From: Candidatus Stahliibacteriota bacterium
GTDB taxonomy: Bacteria > Hydrothermota > Tepidihabitantia > SM23-42
Length of the DNA: 33,316 nucleotides
NCBI GenBank assembly: GCA_030613445.1
Contig: JAUWLY010000003.1
Span: 1 to 33,316 of the forward strand
Reading direction: 5' to 3'
The stretch's first letter is position 1. Each line of letters begins with the position of its first letter. Under the pieces are notes generated by a model. It searched no databases. It was given only the letters and a program-made list of their open reading frames with translations, and was not told the origin of the DNA. Position numbers and translations under genes: made by a program. Shown piece after piece: positions 17,893 through 24,835 of this stretch.

Positions 17893-18120
17893 TATCTAAA
17901 ATGCGTTTTTTTGACGCGCTATTCGTCTATAAAATTTTGCCAGAAAAATCGAAAGTAAATCAATTCATTAATAGACAATAAGTTTTGAGCAGCGTTTAAA
18001 CTTTTTCCAGATTTTTTAAACAAAAGATGAAGGTAATGGGATTAAATTTTTACTGATCCCGCATTCCCGGTTGAGTGTCCCAAGTACCTATGTCTTTGCT
18101 CAATGCCACAGCAATTGGTA

Positions 18121-18148
18121 TTGACCGTTGGCAATATATATATAGAAT
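18121..18148 (+). promoter_or_regulatory. Promoter of the GH57 gene (leaderless type)
   Basis: TTGACC (18121-18126), a 16-bp spacer and TAGAAT (18143-18148), followed by 5 nt and the ATG at 18154. This supports the downstream ATG over the one at 18103, which lies upstream of the promoter. Confidence 0.78.
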
Positions 18149-18153
18149 ATCAT

Positions 18154-19851
18154 ATGATCAAGGCGTATTTATCTTTTACCTTGCATTCCCACCTGCCCTG
18201 GGTCTTAGGCCATGGCCGGTGGCCTCATGGTACCGACTGGTTGAGCGAGGCAGCTGCTGAATGCTATATCCCGATCTTAAATCAGTTAAACAGGTTAATC
18301 GAACAAAGCTACTCTCCCCGTATTAATATCGGTATTACACCGATCTTACAGGAGCAGTTGAAGTCGCACCACTTTCACGACGAGTTTGAATTTTATTTAG
18401 AACACAAGATTGAAGCAGCTGAAAATGATATTAATGAATTCAAGCGTAAGGGGCAAAAAGAATATCTCATTGTGGCGAAGATGTGGCGCGATTTTTATGT
18501 AAATATTGAACATGATTTCGTTGATAAATTCAAAAGGGATTTGACTAATGCGTTCAGCCGCCTGCAAAAGCAAGGCTGTATTGAAATCATTACTTCGGCT
18601 GCAACCCATGGTTATTTGCCCCTGCTTAAACACGACCGTTCAGTCAATGCCCAGATCAAACTCGGGGTGCAGACTTACAAAAAGAATTTCAATAAACCAC
18701 CGGGTGGCATCTGGCTGCCAGAATGTGCTTACCGACCGTCTTATGAATGGGCGCCGGTCATTGGTTCAGACAAGAATGCCTATGCACGACAAGGTATTGA
18801 TGAGTTCCTCAGCAAAAACAATATTGATTATTTTATTGTTGATACTCATCTCTTGAAAGGCGGTAAGGCGATCGGCGCTTATTTAGCAAGGTTTAAAGCC
18901 CTGGCAAATCTTTGGCAGCATTTTAAAAAGGAATTCGTTGAGATCAAAGAAGATTTTGATAAAACCCCTTATGAGGTTTACTTGGTTTGCTCAAACCCTC
19001 AATTTAAGCCCGTCGCTATATTTACCCGCGATCCTCAAACCGCACTCCAGGTCTGGAGCGGTGGAATCGGCTATCCTGGAGAATCATTGTATCTTGATTT
19101 TCACAAAAAGAAATTTCCCAGTGGCTTAAGATACTGGCGCGTCACTGATCCTAAGGTTGATTTGGCAATGAAGCAACATTATGATCCAGATATCGTTGAA
19201 AATAAAATAGAAGAACATGCCCAGCATTTTCTATCCTTGATAAAAGAGTTGTCAAGTCGATATTATGCGAAGACTAACAAACCTGCTCTGATATGTACAC
19301 CGTTTGATACCGAACTATTCGGACACTGGTGGTTTGAGGGTCCTCAATGGCTGTACCATATCCTAAAGGCGGTTGAGCAAGATCCTGATATTGAACTGGC
19401 TACTGGTAATATGCTCCTTAAAGAATATGATCCTGAAAAGATCATATCTTTACCTGAAGGCTCATGGGGAGAGGGAGGTTTTCATTATATCTGGTTGAAC
19501 AAATGGACTGATTGGACATGGGAGAAAATCTATCAGGCTGAGGATAAATTCTATAGATTATATGACCGTTTCTTAAATACGCAAGACAAAAATAAATTAG
19601 CTTTGCTCAAGCAACTTGGGCGTGAGCTCTTACTCCTGCAATCCTCTGACTGGCAGTTCCTCATATCTACATGGAGTGCACGAGATTACGCAGAACTACG
19701 CTTCAGTCGTCATTTTGAGAACTTCATGTATTTGGCAAAAGCCCTTGAGAGAAAAAAACCAAGTGAAGAGGAAATGAACTTTTTAAAAGATGTAGCTGAG
19801 CAGGATTCCTGTTTTGCGGATTTGGATTTATCAATATTTGCAAAAATATAA
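18154..19851 (+). CDS. GH57 family 1,4-alpha-glucan branching enzyme
   Basis: A 565-residue cytoplasmic enzyme, close to the usual length for GH57 branching enzymes, which make alpha-1,6 branches in glycogen. The family opening is intact (YLSFTLHSHLPWVLGHGRWP), as are the nucleophile E190 in GGIWLPECAY and the acid/base D385 in TPFDTELFGHWWFEGP. The PEGSWGEGGFHYIWLN segment of the C-terminal helical domain is also typical. The start at 18154 gives the family's normal N-terminus (MIK-YLSF-LHSHLP) and fits a promoter 5 nt upstream. The gene stands alone, so glycogen metabolism partners must be elsewhere. An amylase-like activity is less likely given the overall sequence. Confidence 0.92.
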   Translation: MIKAYLSFTLHSHLPWVLGHGRWPHGTDWLSEAAAECYIPILNQLNRLIEQSYSPRINIGITPILQEQLKSHHFHDEFEFYLEHKIEAAENDINEFKRKGQKEYLIVAKMWRDFYVNIEHDFVDKFKRDLTNAFSRLQKQGCIEIITSAATHGYLPLLKHDRSVNAQIKLGVQTYKKNFNKPPGGIWLPECAYRPSYEWAPVIGSDKNAYARQGIDEFLSKNNIDYFIVDTHLLKGGKAIGAYLARFKALANLWQHFKKEFVEIKEDFDKTPYEVYLVCSNPQFKPVAIFTRDPQTALQVWSGGIGYPGESLYLDFHKKKFPSGLRYWRVTDPKVDLAMKQHYDPDIVENKIEEHAQHFLSLIKELSSRYYAKTNKPALICTPFDTELFGHWWFEGPQWLYHILKAVEQDPDIELATGNMLLKEYDPEKIISLPEGSWGEGGFHYIWLNKWTDWTWEKIYQAEDKFYRLYDRFLNTQDKNKLALLKQLGRELLLLQSSDWQFLISTWSARDYAELRFSRHFENFMYLAKALERKKPSEEEMNFLKDVAEQDSCFADLDLSIFAKI

Positions 19852-19858
19852 CCACTGT

Positions 19859-19935
19859 CTGTCATCTGATATCCGTTATCTGTCATCCGTTATCTGTCAT
19901 CTGATATCCGTCATCTGTCATCCGTTATCTGTCAT
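19859..19935. repeat. Tract of eleven degenerate heptamers
   Basis: The 77 bp read exactly as eleven 7-mers: CTGTCAT, CTGATAT and CCGTTAT variants in the order A-B-C-A-C-A-B-C'-A-C-A. A higher-order period of 35 bp is visible (starts at 19859 and 19894). It begins 7 bp after the GH57 stop and ends one base before the -35 box of pcm. Confidence 0.92.
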
Positions 19936-19936
19936 A

Positions 19937-19964
19937 TTGACTTTTCAACCTTTTTAAATATCCT
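19937..19964 (+). promoter_or_regulatory. Probable promoter of pcm (leaderless type)
   Basis: TTGACT (19937-19942), a 16-bp spacer and TATCCT (19959-19964), with the ATG 6 nt further on. The -10 match is modest, but spacing and position repeat the pattern of the other promoters here. Confidence 0.62.
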
Positions 19965-19970
19965 AATATA

Positions 19971-20621
19971 ATGATCGAGGTCAGTGAATGGAAGCACGAG
20001 CGAGAACGTATGGTAGAAGAACAGATCGTGAAGCGTGGCGTTAAAGACACAAGGGTTATTCAAGCAATGAAGAAGGTTCCCCGACATCTCTTTATCGATA
20101 AAACATACTATCATCAGGCATATAATGATTATCCCTTACCTATCGGGCAGAGCCAGACCATATCTCAACCCTATATGGTTGCTTCCATGACTGAGCTACT
20201 TGAACTGAAGGGTGATGAAAGGGTTCTTGAAATCGGAACAGGGTCAGGTTATCAAACAGCTATTTTGGCACTTTTGTGCTCAAAAGTTTACTCCGTGGAA
20301 CGGATTTCCGAACTAACCAAAAAAGCACGACTGACTCTCGAGCAATTGGGTTTTAGTAATATCAATCTAATTGTCAGAGACGGATCCTTAGGATGGCCTG
20401 AGTTCGCGCCGTATAATGGTATCATCGTTACTGCTGGCGCTCCAGAAATACCAGATGCATTGATCGAACAGCTCGCCAATAACGGTCGAATGACCATCCC
20501 AGTCGGTAATGAAGCTTGCCAGACCCTTAATTACGTGGAAAAACATAAGGGACGTATCTATCGCAAAGAATTCTTTGGCTGTGCATTCGTCCCTTTAGTA
20601 GGCAAAGGCGGGTGGAAGTGA
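19971..20621 (+). CDS. pcm: Protein-L-isoaspartate O-methyltransferase
   Basis: A 216-residue SAM-dependent methyltransferase that starts repair of isoaspartyl residues in aged proteins. The family signatures are all present: MVEEQIVKRGVKD, VPRHLFID, the substrate loop YPLPIGQSQTISQPYMVA, the SAM-binding motif VLEIGTGSGYQTA and IIVTAGAPEIPDAL. Length is normal. No Shine-Dalgarno site precedes the ATG; the promoter position suggests leaderless translation. It is followed by a MITE-like repeat and tRNA-Pro. Confidence 0.95.
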   Translation: MIEVSEWKHERERMVEEQIVKRGVKDTRVIQAMKKVPRHLFIDKTYYHQAYNDYPLPIGQSQTISQPYMVASMTELLELKGDERVLEIGTGSGYQTAILALLCSKVYSVERISELTKKARLTLEQLGFSNINLIVRDGSLGWPEFAPYNGIIVTAGAPEIPDALIEQLANNGRMTIPVGNEACQTLNYVEKHKGRIYRKEFFGCAFVPLVGKGGWK

Positions 20622-20642
20622 AATTAAGGAAAGCACATGTGA

Positions 20643-20769
20643 TCAGGCTGACCGAGAATGTCGAAATTTGTAGAAGTAGAGCCTTTAGGCTCGTCCCGTT
20701 AAATGTGATTAAATTTCGACATATTTTCACGGGCGTAAACGCCCTACTCCTAATTCTCGGTCAGCCTGA
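20643..20769. repeat. MITE-like inverted-repeat element, copy 2
   Basis: A 127-bp element with perfect 17-bp terminal inverted repeats (TCAGGCTGACCGAGAAT and its complement at 20753-20769). Internal inverted parts include TGTCGAAATTT / AAATTTCGACA, GAGCC-TTTA-GGCTC and GGGCGT-AA-ACGCCC, so the whole element can fold back on itself. Ends and inner hairpins are shared with copy 1. It lies 8 bp before tRNA-Pro. Confidence 0.88.
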
Positions 20770-20777
20770 AACCCCTC

Positions 20778-20851
20778 CGGGGCGTAGCGCAGCGGTTTAG
20801 CGCGCATGGTTCGGGACCATGAGGTCGTGGGTTCAAATCCCACCGCCCCGA
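20778..20851 (+). tRNA. tRNA-Pro(CGG)
   Basis: A 74-nt cloverleaf. Acceptor CGGGGCG pairs with CGCCCCG; D stem GCGC/GCGC; anticodon stem CATGG/CCATG with loop TTCGGGA, giving anticodon CGG; variable loop AGGTC; T stem GTGGG/CCCAC with loop TTCAAAT; A73. The CCA end is not encoded. Confidence 0.95.
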
Positions 20852-20903
20852 TTATTAGGGAATAGGGAACAGGATACAGGGAGCAATAATGGCAAAGAAA
20901 ATA
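20834..20903. repeat. 70-bp direct repeat, copy 1 (tRNA 3' end, spacer and start of a LOG-like gene)
   Basis: These 70 bases are repeated exactly at 21011-21080, 177 bp downstream. The unit holds the last 18 bases of tRNA-Pro, the intergenic spacer with a Shine-Dalgarno-like AGGGAG, and the first five codons (MAKKI) of the LOG-like gene. Confidence 0.95.
20855..20882. repeat. Four degenerate heptamers upstream of the LOG-like gene
   Basis: TTAGGGA, ATAGGGA, ACAGGAT and ACAGGGA run head to tail; a second copy lies at 21032-21059 within the direct repeat. The last heptamer supplies the Shine-Dalgarno-like AGGGAG. Confidence 0.75.
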
Positions 20904-20945
20904 GTTATGATAAAGGTAGTCGTGGGTTTCCCGTTTCTATCATAA
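20889..20945 (+). pseudogene. Remnant start of the LOG-like gene
   Basis: This stretch has the same start region as the gene at 21066 but reads only 18 codons (MAKKI, then an unrelated sequence to a TAA). It is a by-product of the 70-bp duplication and probably non-functional. Confidence 0.6.
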
Positions 20946-20953
20946 ATTTTTTC

Positions 20954-20983
20954 TTGAAGGAAACGGGATCCCGATTCCTTGAA
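20954..20983. repeat. Palindrome centred on GGGATCCC between the direct repeats
   Basis: A 30-bp near-perfect palindrome (two mismatched pairs out of fifteen). It overlaps a second, looser hairpin whose arms TCCCGATT (20969-20976) and AATCGGGA (21003-21010) pair perfectly. Confidence 0.7.
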
Positions 20984-21010
20984 ATTAAAATATATAATGG
21001 GAAATCGGGA

Positions 21011-21080
21011 CAAATCCCACCGCCCCGATTATTAGGGAATAGGGAACAGGATACAGGGAGCAATAATGGCAAAGAAAATA
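21011..21080. repeat. 70-bp direct repeat, copy 2
   Basis: Identical to 20834-20903. This copy is attached to the intact LOG-like gene and contains a tRNA-Pro 3' fragment with no tRNA body in front of it. Confidence 0.95.
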
Positions 21081-21524
21081 ATAGCGGTGATTGGCGGTTC
21101 AGAGCCTGACGAAAAAAGTCTAAAAATCGCTGAAGAGGTTGGCTCTTTGATTGCTCAAAGAGGAGCCGTACTTATCACCGGCGGCATGGGCGGCGTCATG
21201 AATGCCGCTTCAAAAGGAGCAAAGAGCGCCAATGGTCTGGTTATTGGGATCCTGCCAAGTGGCAATAAAGCACATGCCAACCCTTATGTTGATATACCGA
21301 TTGTCACTGGTATGAGCGAGGCAAGGAACATCATTATCGCCCGAACCTGCGATTGTGCCGTAGCGATCAACGGCAAATATGGTACGCTTTCTGAAATAGC
21401 ATACTGTCTAATGTTCAATGTCCCGGTCATTGGTATCAATACCTGGGACATTGACGCGCCCATTAAAAAAGCGAAGAATGCAACCCAGGCAATGAAAATG
21501 ATCTTCGAGGAACTTCTGACATGA
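21066..21524 (+). CDS. LOG-like (TIGR00725-type) nucleotide-binding protein
   Basis: A 152-residue Rossmann-fold protein of the lysine-decarboxylase-like/LOG superfamily. The marks are VIGGSEPDE, LITGGMGGVMNAASKGA, ILPSG, PYVDIPIVTGMSEARN and GKYGTLSEIA. LOG enzymes release ribose 5-phosphate from nucleoside 5'-monophosphates; this short subfamily is not characterised, so activity is inferred. Two downstream neighbours follow closely: acylphosphatase (4-bp overlap) and adenine phosphoribosyltransferase. The latter neighbour makes a purine-salvage link plausible. Confidence 0.87.
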   Translation: MAKKIIAVIGGSEPDEKSLKIAEEVGSLIAQRGAVLITGGMGGVMNAASKGAKSANGLVIGILPSGNKAHANPYVDIPIVTGMSEARNIIIARTCDCAVAINGKYGTLSEIAYCLMFNVPVIGINTWDIDAPIKKAKNATQAMKMIFEELLT

Positions 21525-21790
21525 AGGCTCAAATAATTGTCCAGGGTATAGTCCAGGGTGTTAACTATCGATTCTTCACTGTCAATATGGCAGAGCAATA
21601 CAATATTAGAGGTTATTGCCTTAATCTTCCTGATGGCAATGTTGAGGTCGTTGCCGAAGGTGATAAAGGCATGTTGAATGAATTCATCGAGCGACTGAAG
21701 ATCGGTCCCCCTTCTGCTCATGTTACAGGTATCGATGTAAAGTGGGATAATACTGACTCTGGATTTGACGATTTTGGTATAAGATACTAA
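21521..21790 (+). CDS. acyP: Acylphosphatase
   Basis: An 89-residue enzyme, normal family length, that hydrolyses acyl phosphates. The phosphate-binding loop is VQGVNYR with the catalytic Arg17, and the catalytic Asn35 is in GYCLNLPDGNVE. The ATG overlaps the stop of the LOG-like gene (ATGA), so translation is coupled. Confidence 0.94.
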   Translation: MKAQIIVQGIVQGVNYRFFTVNMAEQYNIRGYCLNLPDGNVEVVAEGDKGMLNEFIERLKIGPPSAHVTGIDVKWDNTDSGFDDFGIRY

Positions 21791-21875
21791 AAGATGGATA
21801 ACTAGGTTAGGGTTTGGATGCTGGATTCTAGCTTCCTAACCCAACCCCAATAACCATTTGTTCACAGGAGATTAT

Positions 21876-22388
21876 ATGGACCTAAAACAATATATCCGCG
21901 ATATCCCGGATTTCCCAAAAAAGGGAATCATTTTCAAAGATATTACAACCCTGCTAAAAGAACCTGCGCCATTTAAATATGCAATTGATTCAATCGTCAG
22001 CAAATACAAAGACAAGAATATCAACAAAGTAGTTTCGGTTGAAGCGCGCGGTTATATATTTGGTGGTGTTCTGGCGTATAATCTCAATTGCGGCTTTGTG
22101 CCGGTTCGTAAACCAGGCAAATTGCCTTCAGAGACACTCGCCATGGAGTATACGCTTGAATACGGCACAAATACTATTGAAATACATAAAGATGCACTCA
22201 AGATAGACGAAAGAGTCTTGATATTCGATGATCTCTTGGCAACTGGCGGGACGGTCCAAGCCACGTGTCAACTTGTAGAAAAACTAGGCGCGAAAATTAT
22301 TGGCTGCGCCTTTCTCATCAACCTCACATTTTTAAAAGGTTCCGAAAAACTAAAGGGCTATGACATCTTCTCCTTGATAGAGTATTAA
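21876..22388 (+). CDS. apt: Adenine phosphoribosyltransferase
   Basis: A 170-residue purine-salvage enzyme that joins adenine to PRPP to give AMP. Typical parts: IRDIPDFPKKGIIFKDIT at the start, VEARGYIFG, PVRKPGKLPSET, and the PRPP motif VLIFDDLLATGGT. The ATG at 21876 has AGGAG 5 nt upstream and gives the standard N-terminus; an in-frame TTG at 21858 lies before that site and is rejected. The 85-bp gap from acyP holds short word-like repeats and a GGTTAGG...CCTAACC hairpin. Confidence 0.96.
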   Translation: MDLKQYIRDIPDFPKKGIIFKDITTLLKEPAPFKYAIDSIVSKYKDKNINKVVSVEARGYIFGGVLAYNLNCGFVPVRKPGKLPSETLAMEYTLEYGTNTIEIHKDALKIDERVLIFDDLLATGGTVQATCQLVEKLGAKIIGCAFLINLTFLKGSEKLKGYDIFSLIEY

Positions 22389-22418
22389 CCTTAAAGAAAA
22401 GATAAAGTCATTAAAGGA

Positions 22419-22463
22419 CGTTAGAATCGTTTAAAGCGTTTAGATCGTTAATAATGTTTAAAA
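22419..22463. repeat. Five degenerate 9-mers
   Basis: CGTTAGAAT, CGTTTAAAG, CGTTTAGAT, CGTTAATAA and TGTTTAAAA run head to tail in the convergent gap after apt. Confidence 0.75.
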
Positions 22464-22512
22464 CGCTGGAAATTCAGGAACCGTGCGCAGCACTCATAAC
22501 CGCTACATTTCT

Positions 22513-22547
22513 CCAAGCTCCAAATCCCAAGAGCCAAGAAACAAGTA
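22513..22547. repeat. Five degenerate heptamers
   Basis: CCAAGCT, CCAAATC, CCAAGAG, CCAAGAA and ACAAGTA run head to tail. Confidence 0.75.
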
Positions 22548-22572
22548 TTTCTTAATTGGAATTTGGTTCTTG

Positions 22573-22632
22573 TCCCGATTTATCATTTTGGATTATAATA
22601 TATAGGAAAATCGTGGATCCCGCAAAGCGGGA
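22573..22632. repeat. Stem-loop pair in the apt/ompA-like convergent gap
   Basis: TCCCGATTT (22573-22581) and AAATCGTGGA (22608-22617) form an imperfect stem around an AT-rich core. This is the same plan as 20969-21010. It is followed at once by a perfect TCCCGC-AAA-GCGGGA hairpin (22618-22632). The second could end the leftward envelope operon, but no T-run follows. Confidence 0.55.
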
Positions 22633-22653
22633 GAACTTGGATCTTGATGCGTA

Positions 22654-23511
22654 TTATTGAATTACTATTTCTATTTTTGAATATTTTGGCTGGAGACCAG
22701 GGATAAACCTCGGTGCTGTCTTGATCGCCACTTCCGGCAAAACAACTCGTTCAATTAATGCGTTCATCACTGCATTACCCCGGGATCTGGCAAGAGCTTC
22801 AGATTCTGAATAAGAATAAACAACGACCTCTCTTTTGAAATTTTCTTTCACAATATTAGCAGCCTCATCAAGATATCCTCGTGCATCATGAGAAAATGTT
22901 GATGTCTTTTCATTGAAGAGCTCGCTGGAAGCAACCGCTACGATCTTCGTGTCCTTTTCATCGTAGATTACGCCGTTGAACTGATAGGAATGACCAGCAA
23001 TTCTCGTTGGGTTACCCACCGCATCAAAGGCTGTGAACACATAATCATATGTCTCGCCCATATTGCTCATATCACCATTCTCTGTTCTACCATCCCAGGA
23101 AATAGACGAAGGTGGTAAACCCCGTTCAGCAAATTTTCGCGCAATGTTACCTTTTGTATCAGTGATGATCAACTCCCAGGAAGAAATTGTCTTCTCAAAC
23201 CTTGGGATAAATAACGCAATGGTTCCATACATAAACCTGCTTAATAGGGGAACGCGTAAATATTCACTATGCAAATACAGAATAGGTGTGTTTAATTCAT
23301 CGATTGTTAAGTAGAGTTTCTCATCAAATAAGTATTTCTCCTGAGATATGACTGAATCCAATGGCGCAAAGGGTTTTAATTCTGGCCAAAGAAGTATCTT
23401 TCTATCCTGAATTTTGAGCTCTGCTTCACCTTTTATTACCTCTTCACCAATCTCATGCTCACTTGTTTTTGCTCCCTGCATGAAAAGAAAGGCTATCAAT
23501 ATAACGTACAT
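22654..23511 (-). CDS. Secreted FlgD-Ig / OmpA-like C-terminal envelope protein
   Basis: A 285-residue protein with a short signal peptide (MYVILIAFLFMQGA). The middle (about 100-180) has a FlgD-type Ig module (SISWDGRTENGDMSNMGETYDYVF). The C-terminal ~80 residues resemble an OmpA-like peptidoglycan-binding fold (YSYSESEALARSRGNAVMNALI), though the core motif is weak. It is the last gene of the eight-gene envelope operon, after tonB. By analogy with Tol-Pal systems it may hold the machine to the cell wall; this is inference. Confidence 0.68.
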   Translation of the reverse strand: MYVILIAFLFMQGAKTSEHEIGEEVIKGEAELKIQDRKILLWPELKPFAPLDSVISQEKYLFDEKLYLTIDELNTPILYLHSEYLRVPLLSRFMYGTIALFIPRFEKTISSWELIITDTKGNIARKFAERGLPPSSISWDGRTENGDMSNMGETYDYVFTAFDAVGNPTRIAGHSYQFNGVIYDEKDTKIVAVASSELFNEKTSTFSHDARGYLDEAANIVKENFKREVVVYSYSESEALARSRGNAVMNALIERVVLPEVAIKTAPRFIPGLQPKYSKIEIVIQ

Positions 23512-23537
23512 TACACACTCCTAATATTTCTCATCGA

Positions 23538-24443
23538 CTAACCACATACGAATCTGAAGGTAATTATCCCCCATTGGTTTTCTTGAACGACATTTGATGG
23601 CAGCGGTGCAAATTTCCACGATTTCAATGCCTTGATCACTGCCTGATCCAAATCTGGAAAACCTGACGAAATCTCGATCAGGATGCCTTCTCGAACTGAA
23701 CCTGATGCCTCAACCCATATCCGGATTTTTACAACACCTGATATCCCCTGACGTAAACACCAACCAGGATACTTGGGCAGGATTTTGCTGAGTATCTGGC
23801 GACCGGCAATAGGTCCAGCAAGAGATATCTGGGTCTTGCCACCTTCAACCTTCAGTTTCTGTTCGACTCTCTGCTCTAATTTTTTGGCAATCGCTGAAGT
23901 TTTTGGTGATGGTGGTTTCTTATCTATCTTTATGGTTGGAACTTGTTTCTTGACACCAATGCCCCCTGAACTACCGATCCCAACCCCACCTTCACCACCG
24001 GCTCCCCTTGGAAGATTCTTTGCCAGGGATATAGGTTTTTCAGCAAGTATTTCAGCTGTGCTTTTCATTGAACCATCTTTACTGCTTCCTATCTTTATCA
24101 CATCACCAGCGCCGCCATCATTTATCATATATCGATCAAGATCAATCGTAGCTTGGCTTCGGTCAAGCTTTGCATCAAGGTCTATTGCCGGCGTAACGAT
24201 GTCGCTACCATAGCCACTTGGGTCGGCATCTGAATATGTCTCCTGAATTTCACTCCAGACTGAACCCTTTGAGATCACCTTAGCAACTTCAGGACGATAT
24301 GATTGATCAATCAAGGTGATCTCCTTGATGTCATCATAACTGAAATCAGACGTCTTGCTTGAACCTGATAAAAGTATGAATAATCCAACATGGATGACGA
24401 TCGAAATCACTATACCGATATCCAGTCTTTTATCTTTTAACAT
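23538..24443 (-). CDS. TonB/TolA-type energy transducer
   Basis: A 301-residue protein with an N-terminal membrane helix (about 9-26, IGIVISIVIHVGLFIL with the usual His), a long Gly/Ser/Lys-rich periplasmic span (about 85-215) and a C-terminal TonB domain (about 215-301) with VVKIRIWVEASGSV, ALKSWKFAPL and WGIITFRF. It would carry force from the ExbB/ExbD motor to the outer membrane. The ATG overlaps the stop of the second exbD gene by one base (TAATG). The transported substrate or partner is unknown; a Tol-like structural role is also possible. Confidence 0.88.
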   Translation of the reverse strand: MLKDKRLDIGIVISIVIHVGLFILLSGSSKTSDFSYDDIKEITLIDQSYRPEVAKVISKGSVWSEIQETYSDADPSGYGSDIVTPAIDLDAKLDRSQATIDLDRYMINDGGAGDVIKIGSSKDGSMKSTAEILAEKPISLAKNLPRGAGGEGGVGIGSSGGIGVKKQVPTIKIDKKPPSPKTSAIAKKLEQRVEQKLKVEGGKTQISLAGPIAGRQILSKILPKYPGWCLRQGISGVVKIRIWVEASGSVREGILIEISSGFPDLDQAVIKALKSWKFAPLPSNVVQENQWGIITFRFVCG

Positions 24444-24835
24444 TAATCACCCTTTGGTCTTTTGGTAGCGCAAGCGATACGCTTGGCACCAACTTTTTTC
24501 ACGCTGGCAAGAATTTCAAGAACGTCATTATGCAGAACACCTTTATCAGCCCGAACAATAACAAGCTGATAGGGGTCTCTTTCCAGTTCCTCAGCGACTA
24601 CCTGACCTAATTCTTCACCCAGGATTTCGATGTCATTGACCAGCAACCGGCCTTCAATCGTGTAGGTTATCGTAAGGTTTTCTTCAGTCTTGATCTCTGA
24701 AGTATGTGCTCTGGGTACATCAACCTGGGTCTGGGTGTGGGTCATAACTAATGGTGCGAGGATCATCATCGCCAAAACTAAGATCAAGCCGACACAGGCC
24801 ATTGGCAAAATATCGATATTTGCCATTCTTTTCAT
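24443..24835 (-). CDS. ExbD/TolR-like protein with Cys at the motor Asp position
   Basis: A 130-residue protein with one membrane helix (about 7-31) and a periplasmic domain of ExbD type (TYTIEGRLLVNDIEILGEEL ... ADKGVLHNDVLEILASVKKVGAKRIACAT). In ExbD/TolR/MotB-type stators an Asp in the helix carries protons, as in PLVDV. Here the aligned stretch is NIDILPMACVGLIL, with Cys14 in that place; an Asp is present six residues earlier. The gene overlaps the first exbD by 4 bp. It may be a non-protonating partner in a mixed stator. Confidence 0.86.
   Translation of the reverse strand: MKRMANIDILPMACVGLILVLAMMILAPLVMTHTQTQVDVPRAHTSEIKTEENLTITYTIEGRLLVNDIEILGEELGQVVAEELERDPYQLVIVRADKGVLHNDVLEILASVKKVGAKRIACATKRPKGD

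Larger units (their letters stand above)
17844..18153. other. Divergent intergenic region between beta-propeller and GH57 genes
   Basis: A 310-bp AT-rich stretch with a leftward promoter (17865-17892) and a rightward one (18121-18148). Between them I see only a weak GGGAT...ATCCC hairpin near 18040-18062 and no ORF or repeat shared with the rest of the window. Confidence 0.6.

Noticed and set aside
18103..18153. Upstream ATG for the GH57 enzyme
   Set aside because: The added 17 residues overlap the promoter and are absent from the normal family N-terminus.
19859..19935. Possible CRISPR array, because a 35-bp unit repeats
   Set aside because: The units are contiguous with no unique spacers and break down into 7-bp words; no cas gene is present.
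20834..21080. Integrated mobile element with attL/attR in tRNA-Pro
   Set aside because: The interval is only 107 bp, contains no integrase, and the repeat extends past the tRNA into a gene start.
20819..21109. A 96-codon + strand reading frame across tRNA-Pro and the repeat
   Set aside because: It runs through a tRNA and both direct repeats, encodes the repeat twice, and has no family resemblance or ribosome-binding site.
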